Assembly (NCBI RefSeq): GCF_002150805.1
Contig: NZ_MTBA01000003.1
Coordinates: 310,001-374,000, forward strand
Direction of reading: 5' to 3'
Length of the DNA stretch: 64,000 nt
Source: Oceanospirillum sanctuarii
Lineage (GTDB): Bacteria > Pseudomonadota > Gammaproteobacteria > Pseudomonadales > Halomonadaceae
In this document: positions 1 to 9,213 of the stretch, one piece after another
Position numbering within the stretch: the stretch's first letter is position 1
How the letters are laid out: every line of letters starts with the position of its first letter
Translations under genes and position numbers: made by a program
Notes under the pieces: generated by a model
Told to the model about the DNA's origin: nothing
The model's database searches: none
What the model saw: the letters and a program-made list of their open reading frames with translations, nothing else

Positions 1-84
1 TAACCTGCGCCAAGAGTAAACAGAGATCCCGTAAGAAACCGTATTATCAATATAAGGCATTGGTATTGCTCAGTTTTTAGCAAA

Positions 85-100
85 TGGCATCCAACTTGCT
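85..100 (+). promoter_or_regulatory. sigma-54 promoter of glnA
   Basis: TGGCAT-N5-TTGCT matches the -24/-12 consensus TGGCAC-N5-TTGCW, with the invariant GG (86-87) and GC (98-99) ten bases apart. It lies about 115 bp before the glnA start, so the transcript should begin near 111. Enhancer sites for NtrC are probably left of the window; only one NtrC-like half site (TGCGCCA at 6-12) is visible here. Confidence 0.85.
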
Positions 101-215
101 TCATAGATAATAAATATGAAAAACCTGCCAACAGGTTTTCAACTATCCGAGTAAAAAAACGATTACGTCAATCGATTTTGACAACAAACGCGAAAGCTCC
201 ATTGGAGGACAAGCA

Positions 216-1622
216 ATGTCAGAGAACACCCTTAACCTGATTAAAGAACATGACATCAAATGGGTTGACCTGCGTTTTACCGACACTAAAGGTAAAGAGC
301 AGCACGTAACTATCCCTGCGCGCTACGTTGACGAAGAGTTCTTCGAAAACGGCCAGATGTTTGATGGTTCTTCTATCTCTGGTTGGAAAGGTATTAACGA
401 ATCAGACATGATTCTGCTGCCAGACGACAGCACTTGCTTCATCGACCCGTTCTTTGAAGACAAGACTCTGGTTCTGCGCTGCGACATCATCGAGCCTGCT
501 ACCATGCAGGGCTACGAGCGTGACCCACGTTCTGTTGCTAAGCGCGCAGAAGAGTACCTGAAGTCCACTGGTCTGGGTGACACTGCTTTCTTCGGTCCTG
601 AGCCTGAATTCTTCATCTTTGACGACGTTCGCTGGGACTCCAACATGTCCGGCAGCTTCGTGAAAATCGATTCTGAAGAAGCAGCATGGAACTCTGAGAA
701 GTCTATGGAAGGCGGCAACATGGGCCACCGTCCACGTGTTAAAGGCGGTTACTTCCCGGTTCCTCCAGTTGATTCCGTTCACGACATCCGTGCCACTATG
801 TGTAACGTGATGGAAGAGATCGGTCTGAACGTAGAAGTTCACCACCACGAAGTTGCAACTGCTTGTCAGAACGAAATCGGCGTAGCGTTCAACACTCTGG
901 TTAAGAAAGCTGACGAAGTTCAGATGCTGAAATACGTTGTTCACAACGTTGCTCACGCTTATGGCAAAACGGCTACCTTCATGCCTAAGCCAGTTGTTGG
1001 TGATAACGGTTCCGGTATGCACGTTCACCTGTCTTACTGGAAAGACGGCGTGAACCAGTTCGCTGGTGATCAGTACGCAGGTCTGTCTGAAGCTGCTCTG
1101 TTCGCTATCGGCGGTATCATCAAGCACGCTAAAGCACTGAACGCTTTCTGTAACCCAGGCACCAACTCTTACAAGCGTCTGGTTCCAGGTTTCGAAGCTC
1201 CTGTTATGCTGGCTTACTCTGCCCGTAACCGTTCTGCTTCTCTGCGTATTCCTTACACTTCAAGCCCTAAAGCTAAGCGTGTTGAGGCTCGTTTCCCTGA
1301 TCCAATCGCAAACCCATACCTGTGCTTCTCTGCACTGCTGATGGCTGCACTGGACGGTGTACAGAACAAGATCCACCCTGGCGATCCAGCTGATAAAGAT
1401 CTGTACGATCTGCCAGCTGAAGAAGCAGCTGCGATCCCAACTGTTGCTGCATCTCTGGAAGAAGCACTGGCATGTCTGGATGCAGACCGTGAGTTCCTGA
1501 CTAAAGGCGGCGTATTCACTGATGACATGATCGATGCGTACATCGAGCTGAAGAAAGAAGACGTTGCACGTGTAAACATGACAACTCACCCAGTTGAGTT
1601 CGATCTGTACTACAGCGTGTAA
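216..1622 (+). CDS. glnA: type I glutamine synthetase
   Basis: Makes glutamine from glutamate, ammonia and ATP; a cytoplasmic dodecamer in this family and the main route of ammonium assimilation. The 468-residue length equals that of enterobacterial GlnA. Visible family features are the beta-grasp N-terminus with the DGSSI stretch, the active-site runs around GPEPEFF and HVHLS, and an adenylylation loop DLYDLP with Tyr at about residue 397, so GlnE-type covalent control is likely. The start has a GGAGG ribosome site (AATTGGAGGAC-like, ending 8 nt before ATG). It is transcribed from a sigma-54 promoter and followed by a strong terminator. Codon choice is highly biased, as expected for an abundant protein, which also produces long spurious antisense frames. 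Confidence 0.98.
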   Translation: MSENTLNLIKEHDIKWVDLRFTDTKGKEQHVTIPARYVDEEFFENGQMFDGSSISGWKGINESDMILLPDDSTCFIDPFFEDKTLVLRCDIIEPATMQGYERDPRSVAKRAEEYLKSTGLGDTAFFGPEPEFFIFDDVRWDSNMSGSFVKIDSEEAAWNSEKSMEGGNMGHRPRVKGGYFPVPPVDSVHDIRATMCNVMEEIGLNVEVHHHEVATACQNEIGVAFNTLVKKADEVQMLKYVVHNVAHAYGKTATFMPKPVVGDNGSGMHVHLSYWKDGVNQFAGDQYAGLSEAALFAIGGIIKHAKALNAFCNPGTNSYKRLVPGFEAPVMLAYSARNRSASLRIPYTSSPKAKRVEARFPDPIANPYLCFSALLMAALDGVQNKIHPGDPADKDLYDLPAEEAAAIPTVAASLEEALACLDADREFLTKGGVFTDDMIDAYIELKKEDVARVNMTTHPVEFDLYYSV

Positions 1623-1666
1623 GCTGACGGCAGCGTAAAAGCTTCCGCTCTTCATTGAAGAGACTT

Positions 1667-1696
1667 AACCCCTGTCCTATGGCAGGGGTTTTTTTA
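1667..1696 (+). terminator. rho-independent terminator of glnA
   Basis: AACCCCTG (1667-1674) pairs with CAGGGGTT (1683-1690) and a run of T follows to 1695. It should uncouple glnA from glnLG, so the regulator genes need their own promoter. Confidence 0.9.
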
Positions 1697-1722
1697 TGCC
1701 TGAGAAAAACAAAACCCAACAG

Positions 1723-1739
1723 CGCACTAAAATAGTGCG
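1723..1739. promoter_or_regulatory. NtrC-type binding palindrome, distal glnL site
   Basis: CGCACTA-AAA-TAGTGCG is a perfect 7-bp inverted repeat around a 3-bp centre. It has the size and sequence of NtrC sites (TGCACY-N5-RGTGCA). It lies about 290-310 bp upstream of the expected start of transcription from the glnL sigma-54 promoter, a workable enhancer position. Confidence 0.75.
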
Positions 1740-1882
1740 ATACTCGTACAGACCTGAAAAGGATCAATCAGCGCTGATAAGGGATTTTTAGTTATTTCAA
1801 CGCTCGGCAAAACATAGCAACCAAGGCTGATAATCAAAATGCCCAAGGATAGGTCAGCCATCACACGCAGAAAGCACGCCAT

Positions 1883-1899
1883 TGCACTATAGTTGTGCG
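1883..1899. promoter_or_regulatory. NtrC-type binding site, proximal glnL site
   Basis: TGCACTA-TAG-TTGTGCG is an imperfect 17-bp NtrC-like palindrome (five of seven arm positions pair). It sits about 135-150 bp upstream of the predicted sigma-54 start, the classical spacing for an NtrC enhancer. Confidence 0.65.
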
Positions 1900-2006
1900 T
1901 AGCGGGTGCTTCTATGCAGAACTTATCTGACAGTAGTAAGCCCAACCAGCGCCGGAGGCAGCGGCAACTCTACCAAGCTGTTATTTTTTCAGAAACTTTT
2001 TCTTAC

Positions 2007-2022
2007 TGGTGCAATTTTTGCT
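2007..2022 (+). promoter_or_regulatory. sigma-54 promoter of glnLG
   Basis: TGGTGC-AATTT-TTGCT keeps the essential GG-N10-GC spacing (GG 2008-2009, GC 2020-2021). Transcription would start near 2033, about 40 nt before the glnL GTG. With the two NtrC-like palindromes upstream, this points to nitrogen-controlled autoregulation of glnLG. E. coli glnLp instead is a sigma-70 promoter repressed by NtrC. Confidence 0.7.
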
Positions 2023-2071
2023 GTATCAGCAGAAACAGTACTGCATCAGTCAACGCCCCGGAGGGACAGGC

Positions 2072-3154
2072 GTGAGCAAAACCGATAATCACAAACTACT
2101 GCTCGATAATCTCAGCACAGCCATTATTCAGGTAGACCGGCAACTCTGCTTAACCTACCTCAATCCTGCGGCTGAGATGCTGTTCGCCTGTGGCGCGAGC
2201 CGTGCTATCGGTTTACCGGTTGATCAGCTTTTCTTTGAAAGCGACGGCACACCGGAGGCCTGGAAACAGGCGGCAGATGCGGGCCATCCTTTCACCAAGC
2301 GTGAATGTCAGATTGTGCTGCCGAACGGCACTCAGAACATCGTTGATTACACTGTCAGCCCGGTGCTGACACCAGAAGGCTATTGTCTGGTGGTTGAGCT
2401 CCAGCCCAGAGACCGTCTGCTGAAAATCAGCAAAGAGGAAGAGCTACTGGCACAACAGGAAACCCTGAGAACTCTGGTTCGGGGTATGGCTCACGAAATC
2501 AAAAACCCGTTGGGTGGTATTCGTGGTGCAGCACAGCTGCTTGAGCGTGAACTGCCGAACGAAAGCCTCAAGGACTATACCGAGGTGATTATCAGCGAAG
2601 CGGATCGTCTGAGAAATCTGGTAGACCGCATGCTAGGGCCACGCAAAATGCCGGATCTTAGCCAGCTGAATATCCACAAGGTTCTTGAGCATGTTTATGC
2701 CCTGATCGCTGCAGAGTCCGATGGCAGCATTCAGTTGGTTCGGGACTACGATCCCAGCCTGCCGGATCTGACCGGTGATCAGGAGCAGCTGATTCAGGCC
2801 ACACTGAACATTGTCCGTAATGCGATGCAGGTGCTGGAAGAAACGGACCAGCCGGAAAAGCGCATCACTTTCCGAACCCGTGCTAAGCGCCAGTTCACCC
2901 TGGGCGCGGAACGCCATCGCCTGCTGTGTCAGGTAGAAATTATTGATAACGGCCCCGGTATTCCGCCGGAGCTGATGGAAACACTCTTTTATCCTCTGGT
3001 AACCGGCCGTGCTGAAGGCACTGGCCTTGGCTTATCCATTGCCCAAACGATTCTGCATCAGCACCACGGACTGATCGAATGTGAATCGACCCCGGGGGAA
3101 ACTCTTTTCAGACTTTTGATTCCGTTGGAGCAGAAAAATGACCAAACCCTATAA
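2072..3154 (+). CDS. glnL: nitrogen regulation sensor kinase NtrB
   Basis: Cytoplasmic histidine kinase/phosphatase that senses nitrogen through PII and phosphorylates NtrC. The 360-residue protein has an N-terminal PAS region (about 10-115), an H-box with the phospho-acceptor in GMAHEIKNPLGG, then an HATPase domain with N box (NIVRNAMQ), DNGPGI and GTGLGLS. A GTG start at 2072 was chosen because GGAGG stands 7 nt upstream and the length then fits E. coli NtrB (349 aa). An upstream ATG at 2009 would place the N-terminus inside the sigma-54 promoter. Its end overlaps glnG by 17 nt, so the two are translated from one message. Confidence 0.95.
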   Translation: MSKTDNHKLLLDNLSTAIIQVDRQLCLTYLNPAAEMLFACGASRAIGLPVDQLFFESDGTPEAWKQAADAGHPFTKRECQIVLPNGTQNIVDYTVSPVLTPEGYCLVVELQPRDRLLKISKEEELLAQQETLRTLVRGMAHEIKNPLGGIRGAAQLLERELPNESLKDYTEVIISEADRLRNLVDRMLGPRKMPDLSQLNIHKVLEHVYALIAAESDGSIQLVRDYDPSLPDLTGDQEQLIQATLNIVRNAMQVLEETDQPEKRITFRTRAKRQFTLGAERHRLLCQVEIIDNGPGIPPELMETLFYPLVTGRAEGTGLGLSIAQTILHQHHGLIECESTPGETLFRLLIPLEQKNDQTL

Positions 3155-4565
3155 CGTATGGATTGTCGACGATGACCGCTCTATCCGCTGGGTACTGGAA
3201 CGCTCGATGGAGCAAGAGGGCATGTCCGTCAAAGTGTTCGAGCGCGCCGAAGGTGTTCTGAAGGCATTGGCCAGCGACGCACCGGATGCCATCATCACCG
3301 ACATCCGCATGCCCGGCATGGACGGTCTGGAGCTGCTGGCTCAGATTCAGGAGCAGCAACCTGCTCTGCCCGTTATCGTGATGACCGCCCACTCCGACCT
3401 TGAAAGCGCCGTTGCTTCCTATCAGGGCGGTGCCTTTGAATATCTGCCCAAACCTTTTGATGTTGATGAGGCAGTCGCTCTGGTTAAACGCGCCATCAGC
3501 CACGCCAGAGAGCAGGAACATCCCATCGGCGAGGTAAAACCTCTGCCCAGTACCGAGATCATCGGTGAAGCTCCTGCCATGCAGGAAGTTTTCCGCGCCA
3601 TCGGCCGTCTCTCTCACTCCAATATCACCGTACTGATCAACGGCGAATCCGGTACCGGTAAAGAGCTGGTGGCCCATGCGCTGCACCAGCACAGTCCGAG
3701 AGCAGGCAACCCCTTCATCCCGCTGAATATGGCGGCGATTCCGAAGGATCTGATCGAGTCCGAGCTGTTCGGTCATGAGAAAGGTGCCTTTACCGGTGCC
3801 AACACCCAACGGCGCGGTCGCTTTGAACAGGCTGACGGCGGTACTCTGTTTCTGGATGAGATCGGTGATATGCCTGCCGATACTCAAACCCGGTTACTGC
3901 GTGTTCTGGCCGATGGCGAGTTCTATCGTGTTGGCGGCCACACCTCGGTTCAGGTCGATGTACGTATCATCGCAGCAACCCACCAGGATCTGGAAACGCT
4001 GGTTCAGGAAGGACGCTTCCGTGAGGATCTGTTCCATCGTCTGAATGTTATCCGGGTACATCTGCCCAAACTGAGCGAACGACGTGAAGATATTCCCCGC
4101 CTGTCGGAATACTTCCTGACCAAAGCCGGTAAAGAACTGGGTGTCGAACCTAAAATCCTGTTACCGGAAACCATCGATTATATGCAACAGCTAAGCTGGC
4201 CGGGTAACGTGCGCCAGCTGGAAAATACCTGTCGCTGGATCACCGTGATGGCCTCTGGCCGTGAAGTGCATCAGGACGACCTGCCGCCGGAACTGATGGA
4301 GCAGAAACAGAGCGAAGGTGCCGGTAACAGCCGCTGGCAAAGTGCCCTGCACCTGTGGGCGGATAACGCCCTGAGCGAAGGCCGCAAAGGTATTCTGGAT
4401 ACCGCCGTACCTGAGTTTGAGAAGGTCATGATCGAGGTTGCCTTGAAGCACACCGCAGGTCGCCGCCGGGATGCTGCGGAGCTTCTGGGCTGGGGCCGTA
4501 ATACCCTAACCCGCAAGATTAAAGAGCTGAACCTCGAAACCAGTGGCGATGATGATGAGCATTAA
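3138..4565 (+). CDS. glnG: nitrogen regulation response regulator NtrC
   Basis: Sigma-54-dependent enhancer-binding activator, phosphorylated by NtrB. The 475 residues comprise a receiver domain with the phospho-acceptor Asp in [12 protein letters not shown], an AAA+ domain with Walker A GESGTGKE, the sigma-54 contact loop GAFTGA and Walker [10 protein letters not shown], and a C-terminal Fis-type helix-turn-helix ([20 protein letters not shown]). It overlaps glnL and shares its promoter. The NtrC-type palindromes near glnA/glnL and upstream of the chemoreceptor at 5374 are its likely local targets. Confidence 0.97.
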   Translation: MTKPYNVWIVDDDRSIRWVLERSMEQEGMSVKVFERAEGVLKALASDAPDAIITDIRMPGMDGLELLAQIQEQQPALPVIVMTAHSDLESAVASYQGGAFEYLPKPFDVDEAVALVKRAISHAREQEHPIGEVKPLPSTEIIGEAPAMQEVFRAIGRLSHSNITVLINGESGTGKELVAHALHQHSPRAGNPFIPLNMAAIPKDLIESELFGHEKGAFTGANTQRRGRFEQADGGTLFLDEIGDMPADTQTRLLRVLADGEFYRVGGHTSVQVDVRIIAATHQDLETLVQEGRFREDLFHRLNVIRVHLPKLSERREDIPRLSEYFLTKAGKELGVEPKILLPETIDYMQQLSWPGNVRQLENTCRWITVMASGREVHQDDLPPELMEQKQSEGAGNSRWQSALHLWADNALSEGRKGILDTAVPEFEKVMIEVALKHTAGRRRDAAELLGWGRNTLTRKIKELNLETSGDDDEH

Positions 4566-4600
4566 GCTCTGCTTAAAACGCTGAAGCTTTACGGTAGAAA

Positions 4601-4640
4601 AAAATCCCGTCAGTCTGAATCAGAATGACGGGATTTTTTT
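4601..4640. terminator. bidirectional terminator between glnG and trmL
   Basis: AAAATCCCGTCA (4601-4612) pairs with TGACGGGATTTT (4626-4637), with A-runs on one side and T-runs on the other. It can stop both convergent genes. Confidence 0.9.
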
Positions 4641-4675
4641 ATTAGGCTTGTTTCCTGCTGAAGCTGACAGGTCTC

Positions 4676-5140
4676 TTAAACCGCACCCTCAAATCCTGTT
4701 TGCCGCCAGGCTTCATAGGTAATAATCGAAACCGCATTAGACAGGTTCAAACTGCGACTGGTCGGCATCATAGGAATCCGAAGCCATTGGGCTATATCAA
4801 ACTGAGCCAATACCTCAGCCGGTAGCCCCCGGGTTTCCGGACCAAACAACAAAACATCACCCGCCTGAAAGGCCATATCTGTGGCAAAACCTTTCGCCTT
4901 AGTGGTACAGGGAAAAATCCGCTTGCCTTCCATCGCCTGCATAAAGGCTGCAAAGTCCGGATATCGGGTCACCAGTGCCAGATCATGGTAATCCAGACCC
5001 GCACGGCGCAGCTTTTTCTCTTCCAGATCAAAGCCGAGAGGCTCAATCAGATGCAGACGGCATCCGGTATTGGCACAGAGCCGAATGATATTACCGGTAT
5101 TGGGTGCAATCTCAGGCTCATACAAGGCCAATTCAAACAT
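4676..5140 (-). CDS. trmL: tRNA (cytidine/uridine-34 2'-O) methyltransferase TrmL
   Basis: SPOUT-class methyltransferase that 2'-O-methylates the wobble nucleotide of tRNA-Leu species. The 154-residue protein starts [20 protein letters not shown], the standard TrmL N-terminus. It carries the knotted SAM site [10 protein letters not shown] and the C-terminal motif [16 protein letters not shown]. The ATG at 5140 follows GGAGAG; an in-frame start eight codons upstream was rejected. Single gene, convergent with glnG. Confidence 0.95.
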   Translation of the reverse strand: MFELALYEPEIAPNTGNIIRLCANTGCRLHLIEPLGFDLEEKKLRRAGLDYHDLALVTRYPDFAAFMQAMEGKRIFPCTTKAKGFATDMAFQAGDVLLFGPETRGLPAEVLAQFDIAQWLRIPMMPTSRSLNLSNAVSIITYEAWRQTGFEGAV

Positions 5141-5307
5141 CAACTTCTCTCCAAATCGTCCCAAAGGCCTATTAAGCCTTGGTCTTATAAAAATATTAAA
5201 ACAAAACCGTCATAAGATTTTTTAATCAATTTCATGACCAAAAAAGGCAAAATCTGACAATAGATCTATACTAAATACAGTTTATTAGGGATAGAATGAA
5301 CTACAAA

Positions 5308-5324
5308 CGCACTAATTTAGTGCT
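5308..5324. promoter_or_regulatory. NtrC-like palindrome upstream of a chemoreceptor gene
   Basis: CGCACTA-ATT-TAGTGCT is a 17-bp inverted repeat nearly identical to the glnL distal site (1723-1739). It lies 50 bp before the chemoreceptor start codon. No GG-N10-GC sigma-54 promoter is visible between 5165 and 5374. A TATAAA hexamer directly follows it (5326-5331), so repression of a sigma-70 promoter is as likely as activation. Confidence 0.5.
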
Positions 5325-5373
5325 CTATAAAAATAAGAACTACCTATTCCAATCTCTCTTGAGGAAACCAACC

Positions 5374-7002
5374 ATGCTAAGTCAACTCTCAGTCGGCAGG
5401 AAGCTGGCTCTTATGTTGGCGATCCCTATCGCCGGACTGTTCATCCTGTTCTTTATGGCCAAATCCGAACTCGATCATTTCGATGAAGGCGTCGATACCA
5501 TCTACGAGGACAGGGTGGTTCCCCTGAAATACCTTTACGAGATAAGCGTTGATTACGCTGTCTTTATTATAGATGCCGTCAATAAAGCCAATGCGGGTCA
5601 AATGACGACTGAAGATGCCATATCCGGCATAGACAGCGCGTCAAAGCGTATCAATGAAAACTGGAAGCTCTACACTTCAACCCAACTGACCAGTGAAGAA
5701 GCCCGACTGGTCAAGGAAGCCGAACAGCTGTTCATTCCAGCCAATAAATCGATCACTGAACTTCGCAATTACCTCTCCAGTCGGAGCGGTATGATTCCAA
5801 ATCAGCTCAATAATTTCGATGGTGAATTATATGCCACTATCGATCCTATCAGCGACAAGATTGCCGAGTTGTTAGCCCTGCAATTAAGAGTCGCAGGCGA
5901 AAAAAGAGAAGCACTTAAAGAAAGCTATAACGCCAATACCATTATGGTGGTGATAGGCCTCTTCATTATTATCTCCACCGTTGTTGGTTTGGGTCTTCTG
6001 GTTGCCCGCGCAATTACCGGCCCTCTGGCCGAAATGCGTGACACCATTAAAAATATTGAGAAAAACCACGACCTGACCCTGCGGGTTCCCGCTAAAGGCA
6101 CGGATGAAGTTGCCCAGATCGGTCAGGCGGTTAACGGCATGATGACCCAGTTCCAACAGCTGGTTCAGCAGGTGCTGCAATCCGTCAATCAGGTTTCTCA
6201 GGAAGCAGATAATCTGGCACAGGCCAGTCAGCACACCAGCGATGGCATGATTCGCCAACAGGCTGAAACCGATCACGTCGCCACCGCAATGAACGAGATG
6301 GTTGCCACGATTCAGGAAGTTGCCCGTCACGCGTCTGAAGCTGAAAGTGCAGCACAAACCACCCGGGCAGAATCGGAGAACGGCGATCAGATCCTGCAGG
6401 AAAATAACCGCATCATCGAATCTCTGGCAGAAGAGGTTGAGAATGCCGCTAAGGTGGTTTCCTCACTGGAAAGCGAAGCCCAAAGCATTGCCCTGGTGAT
6501 CGATGTGATCAAAGGCATTGCTGAGCAAACCAACCTGCTGGCATTGAATGCTGCCATCGAAGCCGCCCGTGCAGGCGAACAGGGACGCGGTTTTGCCGTA
6601 GTTGCCGATGAAGTTCGCAGTCTGGCGCAGAAAACCCAGGAGTCTACTCAGGAGATCGAGGAGGTTATCGCCCGGGTTCAGGAAGGCAGCCGAGACGCAG
6701 CCAAAGTGATGGAACGCAGTCAGGAGCGCGCCCGTGCCGGTCTTGAGCAGAGCGCCAAAACCAGTGAGGCACTGGCTCAGGTAACCCACCATGTCACCCT
6801 GATCAGCGATATGAACAGTCAGATCGCAACGGCAGTTGAACAGCAAAGTGCAACCGCTGACGAGATGAACCAGAGCGTGGTGAATATCGCAGAAGTCACC
6901 CGTGATTCCACCGCAGCCTCCCATCAAACTGCAGCCGCCAGTGAAGAGCTTTCCCAGCTCTCCACAGAGCTGCACGGCATGGTCTCCCGTTTTCAGGTCT
7001 GA
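5374..7002 (+). CDS. methyl-accepting chemotaxis protein
   Basis: Transmembrane chemoreceptor passing a periplasmic signal to CheA/CheW. Of 542 residues, the first membrane segment is at about 10-30, then a helical periplasmic sensor of about 160 residues (four-helix-bundle size), a second membrane segment near 190-212, a HAMP domain, and a long cytoplasmic coiled coil. The conserved tip is [20 protein letters not shown]. The start at 5374 has GAGGAA 8 nt upstream; an in-frame ATG at 5296 would overlap the palindrome at 5308 and was rejected. The ligand cannot be read from the sequence; the upstream palindrome suggests a nitrogen compound or nitrogen-responsive expression. Confidence 0.93.
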   Translation: MLSQLSVGRKLALMLAIPIAGLFILFFMAKSELDHFDEGVDTIYEDRVVPLKYLYEISVDYAVFIIDAVNKANAGQMTTEDAISGIDSASKRINENWKLYTSTQLTSEEARLVKEAEQLFIPANKSITELRNYLSSRSGMIPNQLNNFDGELYATIDPISDKIAELLALQLRVAGEKREALKESYNANTIMVVIGLFIIISTVVGLGLLVARAITGPLAEMRDTIKNIEKNHDLTLRVPAKGTDEVAQIGQAVNGMMTQFQQLVQQVLQSVNQVSQEADNLAQASQHTSDGMIRQQAETDHVATAMNEMVATIQEVARHASEAESAAQTTRAESENGDQILQENNRIIESLAEEVENAAKVVSSLESEAQSIALVIDVIKGIAEQTNLLALNAAIEAARAGEQGRGFAVVADEVRSLAQKTQESTQEIEEVIARVQEGSRDAAKVMERSQERARAGLEQSAKTSEALAQVTHHVTLISDMNSQIATAVEQQSATADEMNQSVVNIAEVTRDSTAASHQTAAASEELSQLSTELHGMVSRFQV

Positions 7003-7073
7003 TAACTTGAAAACAGCTGACTGAATCCGGTATCCGGCGTAAAAACCTGCTTTTTCCGCCGGATACTTACTCC

Positions 7074-7079
7074 TATAAT
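7074..7079 (+). promoter_or_regulatory. -10 element for zapB
   Basis: A perfect TATAAT stands about 105 bp upstream of the zapB start. The -35 region (TTTTTC at 7051-7056) is poor, so this is only a candidate. Confidence 0.4.
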
Positions 7080-7183
7080 GGAAAGAGTTACAGTCGTCGG
7101 TTTTATTTGTTATCCACCGGTAAACGTACACATGCGCTGTGAATAAAAACTTTATTCACGATAAGCACTTAGGAGTGTTAGAT

Positions 7184-7531
7184 ATGAGTCTGGATCTGCT
7201 AAACGAATTGGAAAAACGTGTTCAGTCTGCGGTAAGCACTATCGAAGATCTGAAACTGGAAATTGAACAGCTCAAGGAAGAAAACGCTGCGTTAACCTCA
7301 GAAAAGGATGCCTGGGAAGGTCGTTTGGCTGAACTGCTGGGTAAGTTTGATCTGATCGACAGTGCGGATTCCGATGTAGCAGAGGTCGTTTCTGAAGAAT
7401 CCGAAGAAGACGCTTTTGTTGCTGATAATCAGGAAGATACTCTGGCCAATCAGGCCTTCGAACAGGACTTCGCTGAAGCCACTGAAGAGCCTGAACAGGG
7501 CAACAACTTCGGTAGCAACAACAGCTTCTAA
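7184..7531 (+). CDS. zapB: ZapB-like cell division coiled-coil protein
   Basis: ZapB-type proteins are small coiled coils that join the Z-ring through ZapA and help link it to the chromosome terminus. Residues 1-65 (MSLDLLNELEKRVQSAVSTI and the following heptads, ending near GRLAELLGKFD) align well by eye with E. coli ZapB. A tail of about 50 residues follows, rich in Glu, Asp, Gln and Asn and without predicted structure, making 115 residues against 81 in E. coli. The ATG at 7184 has AGGAG 9 nt upstream; an in-frame start 15 codons earlier lacks one. Single gene with its own terminator. zapA lies in the same window at 60489. Confidence 0.85.
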   Translation: MSLDLLNELEKRVQSAVSTIEDLKLEIEQLKEENAALTSEKDAWEGRLAELLGKFDLIDSADSDVAEVVSEESEEDAFVADNQEDTLANQAFEQDFAEATEEPEQGNNFGSNNSF

Positions 7532-7578
7532 GCCTTCATGGCTTGCTGCTAGTCAGCTTTTCTCAAAAGCCTGAAAGC

Positions 7579-7637
7579 AAAAAACCGGCTCTTTGCATCC
7601 TTTGCCCTTAAGCAAAAATGCAGGCCGGTTTTTTTAT
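7579..7637 (+). terminator. terminator after zapB
   Basis: AAAAACCGGC near 7580-7589 pairs with GCCGGTTTTT near 7623-7634, with inner pairing of TTTGCAT/ATGCA, followed by T-rich sequence. It also lies downstream of the convergent rimI gene and may serve both. Confidence 0.8.
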
Positions 7638-7718
7638 ATCTGATGATCGGGAAGTGCGGTTTGCAGTCAGAAAGTACTTCGTATCTTGAGTACAAATATA
7701 AAGCCTGAACAGCCGGTA

Positions 7719-8171
7719 TCAGAGCTTGGTAAGATCGCAGGACATCAGTACCGCATTCTCACGCCCTTCGCCGGGCACGGCATAATAATCCTTGCGGACA
7801 CCATCTTCGGTAAAACCCAACTTGCGATACAGATGACGGGCAGAGGCATTACTTTCCCGCACTTCCAGCAGAATCAGAGTTAGCTCCTGCTCTTTCGCCT
7901 GTTCAATCACTGCCTGCAGTAAAAAGGCCCCAATACCTTGTCCCTGCAAAGTGTCTTGCACAGCGATATTATGCAGATGCCACTCATCAGCGATCTTCTG
8001 CAGCATCGCATAACCTACTAATCGCTCCTGAATAAACACACCTAGCAGGGTGTCACCCCGCTGCAAACCCAGATCAAACATCAGGCGGGTCCAGGGAGTC
8101 AGGTGAGCTGCGCGCTCAATCGGCATAACGGCATCCAGCTCAAGAATACCGACTTCACGAATCTTCTTCAT
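7719..8171 (-). CDS. rimI: ribosomal protein S18-alanine N-acetyltransferase
   Basis: GNAT-family enzyme that acetylates the N-terminal alanine of ribosomal protein S18 using acetyl-CoA. 150 residues, close to E. coli RimI (148). Visible features are WHLHNIAV, the acetyl-CoA loop QGQGIGAFLL, the conserved LEVRESNASARHLYRKLGF and the C-terminal DYY. It lies directly downstream of the HolD-like gene, 29 nt apart on the same strand, reproducing the holD-rimI order of E. coli, which supports both names. Confidence 0.93.
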   Translation of the reverse strand: MKKIREVGILELDAVMPIERAAHLTPWTRLMFDLGLQRGDTLLGVFIQERLVGYAMLQKIADEWHLHNIAVQDTLQGQGIGAFLLQAVIEQAKEQELTLILLEVRESNASARHLYRKLGFTEDGVRKDYYAVPGEGRENAVLMSCDLTKL

Positions 8172-8200
8172 ATCAGGCGACTATTTCCTGTTCGATGTTC

Positions 8201-9055
8201 TTAATGACTGTTTGCGGCTGAATGCTGTTTACGCTCCAGCAGACGGTAGAGCAGCTGACGCTTCTCATCTGCCTGCTTCATAACGCCGGTCAGACTCACC
8301 GGATGATGTAATGCAATGTTCAGCAAGCCCTGACTTTCCGCAATCAGCTCAGGCAACTCACCAAACCACCAACACTCCTGATTCGGCTTACAACCCAACC
8401 GGGCACCACCCAGAAGGGCACGGAATACCTGCACAAACTCCTGTTCACGACAAACAGCCGGCATACCTGCCAACGGCCAGACAAAAGGCATACTAACCAG
8501 GGCTTCATTAAAGCCCACCAGCTGCAGCATCGACTGAGCAAATGGCAGGAACAACTGCTCAGAATCACCATGCTCACCAAAGTGACTGACGATCAGTGGG
8601 CGGTCGCCCTGCTGACGGATAAACACCAGCTGAAGATGCTCCGGCACTCGGTTAACCTTACCGGCAGATACCGCTGCCAGTGCATCCATAGGATCCGGCG
8701 ATTCTGCAGGTTCGTTCGGAGCGCTCGTTGGTTTGGTCAGGGGGCTGGTCTGAGCTCCGGTCTGAGATGAAGTCTCGGCAGCAGCGCCAACCTGAATAGC
8801 TGGTGGCTCGCTCCTCTCCCGGGAAGGAATACTAACCGCCGATGGCATTTCTGCCGCAGCCTGAGGTGTCCCTGCTGGAACTGAATCCGCCTGAAGGTTT
8901 GCCCTGGGGCGTAAACGATCCAGCGGAGAAACTTGCTTTGGCCCCTCGTGATAGAAATACACAGACGGCCGTGCACCGGGCAGAGGCTGCCGGGGCATCC
9001 AGCTGACAACGCCAAGCTGGTGAAGATAATCGAGCCGTTGGTTTTCGTTAAGCAC
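8201..9055 (-). CDS. holD: HolD-like DNA polymerase III psi subunit, extended
   Basis: Psi joins the chi subunit (and through it SSB) to the clamp loader. The N-terminus RLDYLHQLGVVSWMPRQPLP resembles the chi-binding segment of E. coli psi (QLQQLGITQW...). The C-terminal part, with CWWFGE followed by PVSLTGVMKQADEKRQLLYRLL, resembles the end of psi. At 284 residues it is twice the E. coli length. About 100 extra residues (roughly 45-140) are Pro/Ala/Ser/Glu-rich and look disordered, lying between the chi-binding peptide and the folded domain. The start is GTG with a weak ribosome site. Position upstream of rimI supports the call. Similarity is low, so a search is needed to rule out an unrelated protein. 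Confidence 0.72.
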   Translation of the reverse strand: MLNENQRLDYLHQLGVVSWMPRQPLPGARPSVYFYHEGPKQVSPLDRLRPRANLQADSVPAGTPQAAAEMPSAVSIPSRERSEPPAIQVGAAAETSSQTGAQTSPLTKPTSAPNEPAESPDPMDALAAVSAGKVNRVPEHLQLVFIRQQGDRPLIVSHFGEHGDSEQLFLPFAQSMLQLVGFNEALVSMPFVWPLAGMPAVCREQEFVQVFRALLGGARLGCKPNQECWWFGELPELIAESQGLLNIALHHPVSLTGVMKQADEKRQLLYRLLERKQHSAANSH

Positions 9056-9117
9056 GGGGTAATAACATCCTATAAAACGAGTCAGCCTTAGGGTTTCACC
9101 AAAGGCTAGGAAGCAAT

Positions 9118-9147
9118 AAAAAAAGCGACAGGCATTATACCTGTCGC
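9118..9147 (-). terminator. terminator of leuA
   Basis: On the minus strand GCGACAGG (9147-9140) pairs with CCTGTCGC (9132-9125), followed by seven T (9124-9118). A strong intrinsic terminator. Confidence 0.9.
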
Positions 9148-9213
9148 TCCCTTCATTGAATATCTAACTGAACGAAAAGGGTGCTTCCCTATCCCCCAGC
9201 ATAGGACCGCCGC

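Noticed and set aside
6-22. NtrC site upstream of the glnA promoter
   Set aside because: Only the left half (TGCGCCA) fits; the right half does not pair, so I did not annotate it.
402-1127. Open frame antisense to glnA
   Set aside because: Product of codon bias in glnA; no recognisable protein.
5165-5374. Sigma-54 promoter for the chemoreceptor
   Set aside because: No GG-N10-GC spacing was found despite the NtrC-like palindrome.
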